From: Puniceibacterium confluentis
GTDB lineage: Bacteria; Pseudomonadota; Alphaproteobacteria; Rhodobacterales; Rhodobacteraceae
Assembly (NCBI RefSeq): GCF_007923445.1
Contig: NZ_VOJI01000005.1
Coordinates: 124,001 to 188,000 of the forward strand
DNA length: 64,000 nucleotides
Direction: 5' to 3'
Below the pieces are notes generated by a model, which saw only the letters and a list, made by a program, of their open reading frames with translations, searched no databases and was not told where the DNA came from. Below are positions 46,101 through 54,644 of the stretch, in pieces; within the stretch, counting starts at the first letter, position 1, and every line of letters begins with the position of its first letter. A program made the position numbers and the translations under genes.

Positions 46101-49100
46101 ATGGCGATGGAAAAGACATTCGACGCGGCCGAGGCCGAACAGCGACTCTACAGCGCGTGGGAAGAGTCCGGCGCCTTTGCGGCCGGTGCGGGCCCGGCGC
46201 GGGCCAATCCGGATGCGCGGCCGTTCTCGGTCATGATCCCGCCGCCCAATGTCACCGGTTCGCTGCACATGGGCCACGCCTTCAACAACACCCTGCAGGA
46301 CATCCTTGTCCGCTGGAAGCGGATGCAGGGCTTTGACACGCTCTGGCAGCCCGGCACCGACCACGCCGGCATCGCCACCCAGATGGTGACCGAACGCGAC
46401 ATGGCCGCCAATGGCGAACCTGACCGCCGCGACATGGGGCGCGACGATTTTCTCGCCCGCGTCTGGCAACAGAAGATCAAGTCGCGCGGCACCATCATCG
46501 GCCAGCTCAAACGCCTTGGCGCCTCTTGCGACTGGTCACGCGAAGCCTTCACCATGTCGGGCGCTCCCGGCGCACCGGAGGGTGAAGAGGGCAACTTCCA
46601 CGACGCCGTGATCAAGGTCTTTGTCGAGATGTACGACAAGGGGCTGATCTATCGCGGCAAACGGTTGGTGAACTGGGATCCGCAGTTCGAAACCGCGATT
46701 TCCGATCTCGAGGTCGAGAACATCGACACCGCCGGCCACATGTGGCACTTCAAATACCCGCTCGCCGGGGGCGAAACCTATACCTATGTCGAACGCGACG
46801 CGGACGGGAACACCCTGTTCGAGGAAATCCGCGACTATATTTCCATTGCCACCACCCGCCCCGAGACCATGCTCGGCGATGGCGCCGTGGCGGTCCACCC
46901 CGAGGATGACCGCTATGCGCCGATTGTCGGCAAGCTCTGCGAGATCCCGATCGGCCCCAAGGAACACCGCCGCCTGATTCCGATCATCACCGACGAATAC
47001 CCGGACCGGACTTTCGGCTCGGGCGCGGTCAAGATCACCGGCGCGCATGATTTCAACGACTATGCCGTCGCCAAGCGCGGCAACATTCCCTGTTATCGCC
47101 TGATGGACACCCGCGCGCAGATGCGTGATGACGGCGCGCCCTATGAAGAAGAGGCCGCCAAGGCGCAGGCGATCATCGACGGCGCGGAATTTACCGAGTC
47201 GGAGATCGATTCGATCAACCTCGTCCCCGAGGCGTATCGCGGCCTTGACCGCTTTGAGGCCCGCGAAGCGGTCATTGCCGACATCACCGCCGAAGGTCTG
47301 GCGGTGATGACGCCGGAAAACGACCCCCGTCTTGGCAAGGCCGCGCAGAAACCGCTCGCCCCCGAAGAGGGCGGTGAGGCACGCGAAGACACGCTGGTGC
47401 CGCTGGTCGAGGCCAAGATGATCATGCAGCCCTTCGGCGACCGTTCCAAGGTGGTGATCGAGCCGATGCTCACCGATCAGTGGTTTGTCGATACCGGCAA
47501 GATCGTCGGCCCGGCGCTGGATGCGGTGCGCAACGGCGATGTGGCCATCGTGCCGCAGTCGGGCGAAAAGACCTATTTCAACTGGCTGGAGAACATCGAA
47601 CCCTGGTGCATCTCGCGGCAGTTGTGGTGGGGGCACCAGATCCCGGTTTGGCACACCCCGGGCTTGGGCGGCGAATGGCGCAGCTTCTGCGCCGTGAACG
47701 AAGAGGAAGCCCTGCGCCAGATGCACGATTTCTTTGGTGACGAGGCCGAATTCCTGCTGGTGGAAGATGCGGCCGCAGCCGAGGACATGCTGGCGGACCT
47801 GCTCTCACAGGGCACGGACTATACCGGCGTCGACCAGCGCCGCCGCGCGCAGGCCATCCCGGTGTTCCGCGATCCGGACGTGCTCGACACCTGGTTCTCG
47901 TCGGGACTCTGGCCAATCGGCACGCTCGGCTGGCCGGAACAGACACCGGAACTACGGAAGTATTTCCCGACATCCACGCTGATCACCGGACAGGACATCA
48001 TCTTTTTCTGGGTTGCCCGGATGATGATGATGCAGCTGGCGGTGGTCGACGAGGTGCCGTTCAAGACGGTCTACCTGCACGGCCTCGTGCGCGACGCCAA
48101 GGGCAAGAAGATGTCCAAGTCGCTCGGCAACGTCGTTGACCCGCTCGACCTGATCGACGAATTCGGCGCGGATGCGCTGCGCTTTACCAATGCCGCGATG
48201 GCTTCGCTTGGCGGCGCCCTGAAGCTCGACACCCAGCGCATTGCCGGTTACCGCAATTTCAGCACCAAGCTGTGGAATGCCTGCCGCTTTGCCGAAATGA
48301 ACGGCGTGTTCGACGGCGCCACCGGCCAGCGCCCGACGCCCGGCCAGACCGCGAACAAATGGATCATCGGGGAAACCGCCAAGGTGCTGGCCGAGGTCAA
48401 CGACGCCTTTGAAAGCTACCGCTTCAACGACGCGGCCAGCGCACTTTACGCCTTTGTCTGGGGCCGTGTCTGTGACTGGTACGTGGAATTCTCGAAGCCG
48501 CTGTTTGACAGCCAGGACGCCGAGATCATTGCCGAAACCCGCGCCACGATGGCATGGGTTCTGGATCAGTGCCTGATCCTGCTGCACCCGATCATGCCCT
48601 TCATCACCGAAGAGCTTTGGGGCACGCTGGCGACACGCGACCACATGCTGATCCACGCTGATTGGCCGACTTACCAGGCCAATGTTCTGGTCGATGCACA
48701 GGCCGACTCCGAAATGACCTGGGTGATTTCGCTGATCGACGGTGTCCGCTCGGCCCGGGCGCAGATGCATGTGCCCGCCGGCCTCAAGGTGCCGATGCTG
48801 GTCACGGATCTCGATGCCGCCGGTCAGGCTGCATGGCAGCGCAACGAGGCGCTGATCATGCGTCTCGCCCGGATCGACAGCCTTGAAAAGACCGCCGACT
48901 TTCCCAAGGGATGTGTGACGGTGCCCGTCGCGGGCGGCACTTTTGGCCTGCCGCTGGCCGGCATCATCGACGTGGCCGAGGAAAAGGCGCGGCTGGAAAA
49001 GACCCTGGGCAAACTCGGCAAGGAAATCGGCGGCCTGAAGGGACGCCTCAATAACCCGAAATTCGCCGAAAGCGCCCCCGACGAAGTGGTCGCCGAGGCC

Positions 49101-49178
49101 CGCGAAAATCTGGCCGCCCGCGAAGAAGAGGAATCCACCCTCAGGGCGGCTCTGGCCCGCCTTGCCGAACTCGGCTGA
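46101..49178 (+). CDS. valS: Valyl-tRNA synthetase
   Basis: Class I aminoacyl-tRNA synthetase charging tRNA-Val, with editing of Thr. The 1025-aa protein has the HIGH-type motif as HMGHAFN near residue 60, the CP1 editing insert ([19 protein letters not shown]), KKMSKSLGN near residue 670, the anticodon-binding domain, and a C-terminal coiled-coil arm ([20 protein letters not shown]). The ATG at 46101 (MAMEKTF) was chosen; a second Met two codons on is possible. In-frame upstream codons lie in the region of the divergent riboswitch. Confidence 0.98.
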   Translation: MAMEKTFDAAEAEQRLYSAWEESGAFAAGAGPARANPDARPFSVMIPPPNVTGSLHMGHAFNNTLQDILVRWKRMQGFDTLWQPGTDHAGIATQMVTERDMAANGEPDRRDMGRDDFLARVWQQKIKSRGTIIGQLKRLGASCDWSREAFTMSGAPGAPEGEEGNFHDAVIKVFVEMYDKGLIYRGKRLVNWDPQFETAISDLEVENIDTAGHMWHFKYPLAGGETYTYVERDADGNTLFEEIRDYISIATTRPETMLGDGAVAVHPEDDRYAPIVGKLCEIPIGPKEHRRLIPIITDEYPDRTFGSGAVKITGAHDFNDYAVAKRGNIPCYRLMDTRAQMRDDGAPYEEEAAKAQAIIDGAEFTESEIDSINLVPEAYRGLDRFEAREAVIADITAEGLAVMTPENDPRLGKAAQKPLAPEEGGEAREDTLVPLVEAKMIMQPFGDRSKVVIEPMLTDQWFVDTGKIVGPALDAVRNGDVAIVPQSGEKTYFNWLENIEPWCISRQLWWGHQIPVWHTPGLGGEWRSFCAVNEEEALRQMHDFFGDEAEFLLVEDAAAAEDMLADLLSQGTDYTGVDQRRRAQAIPVFRDPDVLDTWFSSGLWPIGTLGWPEQTPELRKYFPTSTLITGQDIIFFWVARMMMMQLAVVDEVPFKTVYLHGLVRDAKGKKMSKSLGNVVDPLDLIDEFGADALRFTNAAMASLGGALKLDTQRIAGYRNFSTKLWNACRFAEMNGVFDGATGQRPTPGQTANKWIIGETAKVLAEVNDAFESYRFNDAASALYAFVWGRVCDWYVEFSKPLFDSQDAEIIAETRATMAWVLDQCLILLHPIMPFITEELWGTLATRDHMLIHADWPTYQANVLVDAQADSEMTWVISLIDGVRSARAQMHVPAGLKVPMLVTDLDAAGQAAWQRNEALIMRLARIDSLEKTADFPKGCVTVPVAGGTFGLPLAGIIDVAEEKARLEKTLGKLGKEIGGLKGRLNNPKFAESAPDEVVAEARENLAAREEEESTLRAALARLAELG

Positions 49179-49281
49179 TCTGATCCGTTAGCAATTTGCT
49201 AACACCTGCTTGTTACCCCTTGGGAGCAGCAGACTTCAGACCCGCCACTGACAATGTGTCCCGAAACGCCGGTCTGAACAA

Positions 49282-49320
49282 AAGGCGTCCGCCCCCTCTT
49301 CCCCCGGGGACGGACGCCTT
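49282..49320. terminator. Bidirectional intrinsic terminator valS / trkH
   Basis: Stem of 10 perfect pairs (49282-49291 with 49311-49320) extended by a CCCC/GGGG pair across a one-base bulge. On the minus strand it is followed by TTTTGTT and on the plus by a weak TTGGT, so it can end the convergent transcripts of both valS and trkH. Confidence 0.75.
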
Positions 49321-49360
49321 GGTGTCCTGTCCAGCCGGTACAGGCGCGTCGCGGCGAGAG

Positions 49361-50809
49361 TCACGCGCGCCAGAAGCCGACGGTCAGGATCGCGTAGACC
49401 GACAAAAGCTCCAGACGTCCCAGCAGCATGGCGATGATGAGGATCCATTTGGCGGTGTCGTTCAGGCTCTGGAAATTGCCGGCCGGGCCGATTCTGTCGC
49501 CCAGCCCGGGGCCGATGTTGCCCAGCGCGGTCGCCGCGCCGGAAATCGCGGTGACAAAGTCCAACCCGGTCATGCCCAGCGCCACCGACAGGACCCCCAG
49601 CGTCACCACAAAGAAGACAAAGAACGAGATCACCGACGACATCACATCGTCGCCCACCACACGTCCATCGTAGCGCGGCGTGAAAATCCCGTGTGGCGCG
49701 CGAATCTTGCGCAGCTGGACCCCGATCGAGGCGAACAGCAGCTGATACCGGAAAACCTTGATCGAACAGGCGGTTGATCCGGCGCATCCGCCGATCAGAC
49801 CGATGAAAAAGAACAGCGCGATCAGGAACGGGCCCCAGGTCATGTAGTCGACGGATGCGTAGCCGGTGCCGGAGATGATCGAGGTGATGTTGAACAGCGC
49901 CTCACGGAAGGCCTGCTCGGGATGGTGGGGAAACACCCGCAACAGCACCAGGACGGTGACGGAAACCAGAACCACGATGATGGCAAGGAAGGTGCGCACC
50001 TGACTGTCGCGGAAAATTGCACGCTCGTTGCCGTTCAGCATCTGTACGTAGCGCACAAATGGCAGTGCCGCGAGAATCATGAACACCGAGGCGACATATT
50101 CGGCAGATCCTGAAAACGTTGCGAACGACGCGTCGTAGTTGGAAAATCCCCCCGTCGACACGGTGCTGAGCGCATGCACCGAGGCGTCAAAGGCGTTCAT
50201 CCCGCACAGCAGGTAGGCCAGCGCGCAAGCCAGGGTGATGGTGACGTAGATCGTCGAAATGGACGAAGCGATCTGCGTCGCCCTTGGCAGGATTTTTCCC
50301 ATTGTGTCAAAGGCTTCCGAGCGAAAGACCTGCATGCCGCCGACACGGAGTTCGGGCAGGAACACCATGGCGACGACGATGATCCCGATGCCGCCCAGCC
50401 ATTGCAGCAGTCCGCGCCAGAGCAGGAGTCCCTTGGGGAGCGCTTCCAGCCCGGTGAGCACCGTCGATCCGGTGGTGGTCAAGCCCGACATCGCCTCGAA
50501 AAAGGCGTTCACGAACCGCGCCTCGGTCGCGCCCAGCATGAAGGGCAGTGCGCCAAAGATCGGCAGTGCCACCCAGACCCCGGTGGTCAGCAGAAAGGTC
50601 TGCTGGATCGACAGCCGGTCCGGCAGGGCGTTGGCGCAGGCCAGAGCGATCAGTCCGCCGCAGAACATGGTGACGATTGCGCTTTGTGCGAACACCGTCC
50701 ACTCGCCGCGGCCCTCGGCGATGTCCACCAGCATCGGCAACAGCATGGTGGCGCCCAAAATGGCGACCAGAATGCCAATCACGTAACAGACAGGGCGCAG
50801 ATCAAACAT
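49361..50809 (-). CDS. trkH: TrkH family potassium uptake protein
   Basis: Inner-membrane K+ translocating subunit of the Trk system. The 482-aa protein has the four MPM repeats with selectivity-filter loops TTTGSTVL, STGGFSNYD, SGTGYASVD and GNIGPGLGD, and many hydrophobic helices. The length is normal for TrkH. The NAD-binding partner TrkA is not in this window, as is common since trkA is often elsewhere. It is transcribed alone, 82 bases after folE2. Confidence 0.95.
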   Translation of the reverse strand: MFDLRPVCYVIGILVAILGATMLLPMLVDIAEGRGEWTVFAQSAIVTMFCGGLIALACANALPDRLSIQQTFLLTTGVWVALPIFGALPFMLGATEARFVNAFFEAMSGLTTTGSTVLTGLEALPKGLLLWRGLLQWLGGIGIIVVAMVFLPELRVGGMQVFRSEAFDTMGKILPRATQIASSISTIYVTITLACALAYLLCGMNAFDASVHALSTVSTGGFSNYDASFATFSGSAEYVASVFMILAALPFVRYVQMLNGNERAIFRDSQVRTFLAIIVVLVSVTVLVLLRVFPHHPEQAFREALFNITSIISGTGYASVDYMTWGPFLIALFFFIGLIGGCAGSTACSIKVFRYQLLFASIGVQLRKIRAPHGIFTPRYDGRVVGDDVMSSVISFFVFFVVTLGVLSVALGMTGLDFVTAISGAATALGNIGPGLGDRIGPAGNFQSLNDTAKWILIIAMLLGRLELLSVYAILTVGFWRA

Positions 50810-50891
50810 GAGGCGCAGCGTTGAACTCAGCCGCGCGCGAAGTCAAGCCGCCGCGCAAAGACCTGGATCACCGCGTCAGCCGCGCCACATG

Positions 50892-51992
50892 TCAGCCGAC
50901 ATGGAACAGCGTTGAAAACAGCTTTGGATCCAGAGAATCGGCCGCGAATGTGCTGCCTTCGGTCAGCACAGACACCGCATCGTGGCTGTGCAGGCTCTCC
51001 TGGTGCGAGGCCAGAACGCGGTAGTCACCCACGCGCGCATCCTGTTGCAGTTGCTCGGCAAACAGCCGGGCCGCGTCTTCGACAAAGATCGGATTCGCGG
51101 CGTTGAGTTCGGCAAACGCCTGTTCATCCTCGCGTTTGACCATGACCTGTGTTTCCGTCGGCACGGCACGGCGGCACATGTCGATCAGATCTTCGAACCA
51201 CAGGCAGTCACCGCCGGTCACCTCGACCGAGATCCGCGCCACCGAACGTTGCGAATGCGGCGTCGCCAACTGGCCGCGCGTGCGGCGGGCATGTTCGGAC
51301 AGTTCAAGCGAGCACGGGCAGGTCGAGCTGTAGATATAGTCCAGGTGCATGATCTTGCGGCGCACGCCGGCAGTCTCGACCAGTTCCAGCGCGATGTCGT
51401 AATACTGATACCCGGACAGACCGGAGCGCAGGCTGTCGAGGCGCACCGGAAAGGACAGCCGCATGTTGATGCGGGCATCGAACGAGCCGAGGTCGGATTT
51501 GTAATCGTCCAGCGCCGCCTCGATCACCTCGAAGCTGAAGGTGCGCTCGGCATGTTTGTAAAACGACCGCATGATCCGGGACATGTTGATGCCCTTCTTG
51601 TCAGCCTCGAGGCTGACCGTACCGGTCACACTGGTTTCCAGCGTCAGGTCACCCTTGTCACGGGTATGGTATTGCAGCGGCAGGCGGAAATTCGAGATAC
51701 CGACATGCTGGATCGCCCGGTGCGCGCCCTTGATGAGGGCAGAGGGGCCGTTCTGAAGATCGGGAAGCGTGTCCTTGTAGTCCGGGGTCGCGACGAACAC
51801 GCCGGGATATTGCCGCGACATCGCCGGATAGGCATCCACGGGCGCGCCGGGCACCAGACGCGACAGCACGGGGTCCAGAGCCTCGATTTCACTGTCCTGC
51901 GCCTTGCCGGCCCACTGGCGCAACAGCTCCAGTGCCGCAGCCGCATCTTCGCGGCTGGGCTTGCGGTCGATCTCGGGCGTGTGAATGTTCAT
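50892..51992 (-). CDS. folE2: GTP cyclohydrolase FolE2
   Basis: Type IB GTP cyclohydrolase producing dihydroneopterin triphosphate for folate synthesis; known family members use metals other than zinc more flexibly than FolE. The 366-aa protein shows NGPSALIKGAHRAIQHVG, the metal/catalytic-Cys region YIYSSTCPCSLELSEHAR, TPHSQRSVARI and a C-terminal DARVGDYRVLASHQESLHSH. The ATG at 51992 gives family-typical length. In many bacteria folE2 is zinc (Zur)-controlled; I looked in the 220 bases upstream and saw no clear Zur palindrome. Confidence 0.95.
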   Translation of the reverse strand: MNIHTPEIDRKPSREDAAAALELLRQWAGKAQDSEIEALDPVLSRLVPGAPVDAYPAMSRQYPGVFVATPDYKDTLPDLQNGPSALIKGAHRAIQHVGISNFRLPLQYHTRDKGDLTLETSVTGTVSLEADKKGINMSRIMRSFYKHAERTFSFEVIEAALDDYKSDLGSFDARINMRLSFPVRLDSLRSGLSGYQYYDIALELVETAGVRRKIMHLDYIYSSTCPCSLELSEHARRTRGQLATPHSQRSVARISVEVTGGDCLWFEDLIDMCRRAVPTETQVMVKREDEQAFAELNAANPIFVEDAARLFAEQLQQDARVGDYRVLASHQESLHSHDAVSVLTEGSTFAADSLDPKLFSTLFHVG

Positions 51993-52213
51993 CAGAGGGT
52001 CCCCTCGCCGCGGCGTTCCCTGCTTATATAGGCGATACAGTGCAGGATTTCCATTTCCGCATCCTAATACGATGGGATGCCTCTGCCATAGACCTCACCG
52101 CGACCCAAAACACCGGATTCGCGTCAGCACGCGTCCGCGGCCCGCGCCGGGCCGCGGGACTGGAAACGTGCCGGAAATCGGCTGTGACGCATTGGTTTCG
52201 CTGGTTGCCGCCG

Positions 52214-53383
52214 CTAGATCGCCGCCAGCGCCTGCAACACATCCGCCACCAGATCCTCGGGGTCTTCAATGCCCACGGACAGGCGGATCAATCCTTCGGT
52301 GATGCCCAGCGATTCGCGCAACTCCGGGGCCAGTCGCTGGTGCGTCGTGGTTGCCGGATGGGTGGCAATGGATTTGGCGTCGCCCAGGTTGTTCGAGATC
52401 AGCACGACCTCAAGCGCGTTCAGGAACCGGAACGCCGCCGCCTTGCCGCCTTCCAGGTCAATGGCCAGCATGGTGCCGCCCTTGCCCATCTGCCGCAGCA
52501 TCAGGGCATGTTGCGGATGGCTCTCGAGCCCGGGATAGATCACCTGGACCACGCCCGGCTTGCCGACAAGCGCCGTGGCGATGTCCAGCGCACTGTCGGT
52601 CTGTGCCCGCACCCGCAGGTCGATGGTTTCCAGCCCCTTGAGCAGTACCCAGGCGGTGAACGGGCTCATCGAGCCGCCGGTGTGTTTCATGTAGGGTTCG
52701 ACCGTCTTGCGGATGAACTCTCTGGAGCCGAGGATCACCCCGCCCAGCACCCGGCCCTGGCCGTCGATGTGTTTGGTCGCCGAATAAATCACCACATCCG
52801 CGCCCTGCGCGAGGGCATCGGAATAGACCGGCGTGGAAAACACGTTGTCGACCAGCACCAGAGCGCCCTGCGCATGGGCGATCCTGGCGACACCTTCGAT
52901 ATCAACCAGTTCCAGCGTCGGGTTGGACATCGATTCAAAGAACACCGCCTTGGTGTCCGGCCGCACCGCTGCCCGCCACTGCTCCAGATCGGCGCCGTCG
53001 ACAAAGGTCACCTCGACGCCAAACCGCGGCAGGATCGTCTCGAGGATGTACAGACACGAGCCGAAAAGCGCCCGGGCCGACACCACATGGTCACCGGCCT
53101 TCAGCATCGACACCAGTGCACCGTTGACCGCCGCCATGCCGGACGCGGTGGCAAAGCCGTCCTCGGCGCCTTCCAGCAGGGCGATGCGCTCTTCGAACAT
53201 CCGCACCGTCGGGTTGCCGTAGCGGGCGTAGATGTATTCGTCCGGTCCGGCCTCGATGAACCGGCCTTCGGCCTGTTCTGCGCTGTCGTAGGCAAACCCC
53301 TGGGTGAGAAAGATTGCCTCGCTCAGCTCGCCCCACTGGCTGCGTTTCGATCCACCGTGCACCAGTTGCGTGCGTTTCTTCAT
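52214..53383 (-). CDS. metZ: O-succinylhomoserine sulfhydrylase
   Basis: PLP enzyme converting O-succinyl- (or O-acetyl-) homoserine and sulfide to homocysteine, in the cytoplasm. The 389-aa protein starts MKKRTQLVHGGSKRSQWGEL, has YARYGNPTVRMFEERIA, FFESMSNPTLELVDIEG, and the PLP-lysine motif YSATKHIDGQGRVLGG near residue 205, all typical of the Cys/Met-metabolism family and especially MetZ. The ATG at 53383 has GGGAGA upstream. A SAM-II riboswitch and an intrinsic terminator lie in its leader, so SAM should reduce its expression. MetY or cystathionine gamma-synthase are less likely alternatives. Confidence 0.92.
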   Translation of the reverse strand: MKKRTQLVHGGSKRSQWGELSEAIFLTQGFAYDSAEQAEGRFIEAGPDEYIYARYGNPTVRMFEERIALLEGAEDGFATASGMAAVNGALVSMLKAGDHVVSARALFGSCLYILETILPRFGVEVTFVDGADLEQWRAAVRPDTKAVFFESMSNPTLELVDIEGVARIAHAQGALVLVDNVFSTPVYSDALAQGADVVIYSATKHIDGQGRVLGGVILGSREFIRKTVEPYMKHTGGSMSPFTAWVLLKGLETIDLRVRAQTDSALDIATALVGKPGVVQVIYPGLESHPQHALMLRQMGKGGTMLAIDLEGGKAAAFRFLNALEVVLISNNLGDAKSIATHPATTTHQRLAPELRESLGITEGLIRLSVGIEDPEDLVADVLQALAAI

Positions 53384-53410
53384 TGTCCTGTCTCCCGGGC
53401 CCGCGCCCAC

Positions 53411-53443
53411 AAAAAAACCCCGTTGCGGCCAAGCGCAAGGGGG
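53411..53443 (-). terminator. Intrinsic terminator in the metZ leader (possible attenuator)
   Basis: On the minus strand the stem is CCCC, a C-C mismatch, TTGCG, six-base loop, CGCAA and GGGG, followed by seven T. It lies between the SAM-II aptamer and metZ, 28 bases before the ATG, which suggests SAM control by early termination. The same hairpin might instead close an upstream transcript, but no upstream minus-strand gene is present. Confidence 0.8.
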
Positions 53444-53458
53444 CTCCCTCGTCGTCTG

Positions 53459-53550
53459 ACCTCTTTAGCGGCATGTTTTCCGGGGATGGGCTGACGCGTC
53501 GTCGCCTGCCCCCCGAGTGGCCCGCAATCCGGTAACAAATCGCCACAGGC
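53459..53550 (-). ncRNA. SAM-II riboswitch
   Basis: On the minus strand: P1 arm GTGGC (53546-53542), GATTTGTTACCGGATTGC, P1 arm GCCAC, a variable hairpin, then GCTAAAGAGG (53469-53460). The GAUUU..ACCG.AUUGC and GCUAAANAGG blocks are the conserved SAM-II pseudoknot elements, in the right order. The insert between them can form a CGGGG/CCCCG stem. SAM-II RNAs are typical before met genes of alphaproteobacteria. Confidence 0.85.
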
Positions 53551-53670
53551 CGCTTTTAGGACCGCGCCGTGCCCCGGTCAAGACCGTCACGGTCGCGTAA
53601 CAGGCCGTTCACGGACGCGGCTTAGCGTCATGAAAACGCCTCTCCCCAAGATGTAGAGAGTTGTCGAGAC

Positions 53671-54630
53671 ATGCCCCTCTTGCAGATCACCGCCGATGAC
53701 GCGCTGTGCCCCCGGCTGCACGGGTCCAGCGCCGCGCTGCAACCCGCTCTGGTCCGGGCGCTGTCCTTGCCATCCTGCGGCGGCGGACCGATCGTGGTGA
53801 TGGTGCACGGCTACCGATACCAGCCGGGCCATCCGACGCACTGTCCGCACGGCAGCCTGCTATCGCTCTCGGGGGGATGCGGCAGCGATGGCGCCATCAG
53901 CTGGCCGCAGCATCTGGGGTTCGGGCGGGGGGAAGCAAACGAAGGTCTGGCGCTGGCGTTCGGCTGGTCCGCACGCGGGTCGATCTGGCAGGCGGCCCGG
54001 TCAGCGGGGGCGGCGGGCACGGCCCTTGCCCGTCTGGTCGCGGCGCTGCACCGAATCGCCCCGACGCGGCCGCTGCACATCATCGCGCATTCGCTCGGAT
54101 GCCGCGTGGCGTTGTCGGCACTGGCGCAGTCCGGACCCGGCACGGTCAACAGGCTGCTGCTGCTGGCGGCGGCAGAGTTCTGCACCACCGCCCGGGCTGC
54201 ACTGAACAGCCCGGCGGGCACGTCAGCGGAAATCCTCAACGTCACCAGCCGCGAAAATGATCTGTTCGACGGTCTGATGGAAGCCCTGATGCCACCGCCG
54301 CGACCGGGAGACCGGATGCTGGGTCACGGCAGCCTGTCGGCCCGCAATCTGGTGACGCTGCAACTGGATCACCCAGGCGCGTTGCGGGCATTGCGGCAGC
54401 ATGGCTATCCGATCAGACCTGCGGCCCGGCGCATCTGCCACTGGTCGCCCTATTCCCGCCCCGGGATTTTTCACCTCTACCGATCGCTGTTGTCGGGCCA
54501 CCTGTCACTGGAGCAGCTGCGCGCCCTCCTGCCGCGCGACACCGCCCCGCGCTGGTCGCGTCTGGTGCCGCCTCCGCTGCTGCGGACGCGGGTGGAACCG
54601 CCGTTGCACGCGCCGCCGAAACCGTCCTGA
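53671..54630 (+). CDS. Alpha/beta hydrolase of unknown substrate
   Basis: A 319-aa predicted soluble hydrolase. Visible fold markers are the oxyanion-hole strand IVVMVHGYRYQPG near residue 40 and the nucleophile elbow IIAHSLGCR (Ser near residue 155). The pattern resembles DUF900-type or esterase-like alpha/beta hydrolases. Cys and Gly/Ser content is high around residues 50-75 (PHGSLLSLSGGCGSDG), which looks like an insertion. No signal peptide. It starts at an ATG without a strong Shine-Dalgarno and is convergent with uvrD. Substrate and pathway are unknown. Confidence 0.78.
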   Translation: MPLLQITADDALCPRLHGSSAALQPALVRALSLPSCGGGPIVVMVHGYRYQPGHPTHCPHGSLLSLSGGCGSDGAISWPQHLGFGRGEANEGLALAFGWSARGSIWQAARSAGAAGTALARLVAALHRIAPTRPLHIIAHSLGCRVALSALAQSGPGTVNRLLLLAAAEFCTTARAALNSPAGTSAEILNVTSRENDLFDGLMEALMPPPRPGDRMLGHGSLSARNLVTLQLDHPGALRALRQHGYPIRPAARRICHWSPYSRPGIFHLYRSLLSGHLSLEQLRALLPRDTAPRWSRLVPPPLLRTRVEPPLHAPPKPS

Positions 54631-54644
54631 GATCCCGGCCGGGT

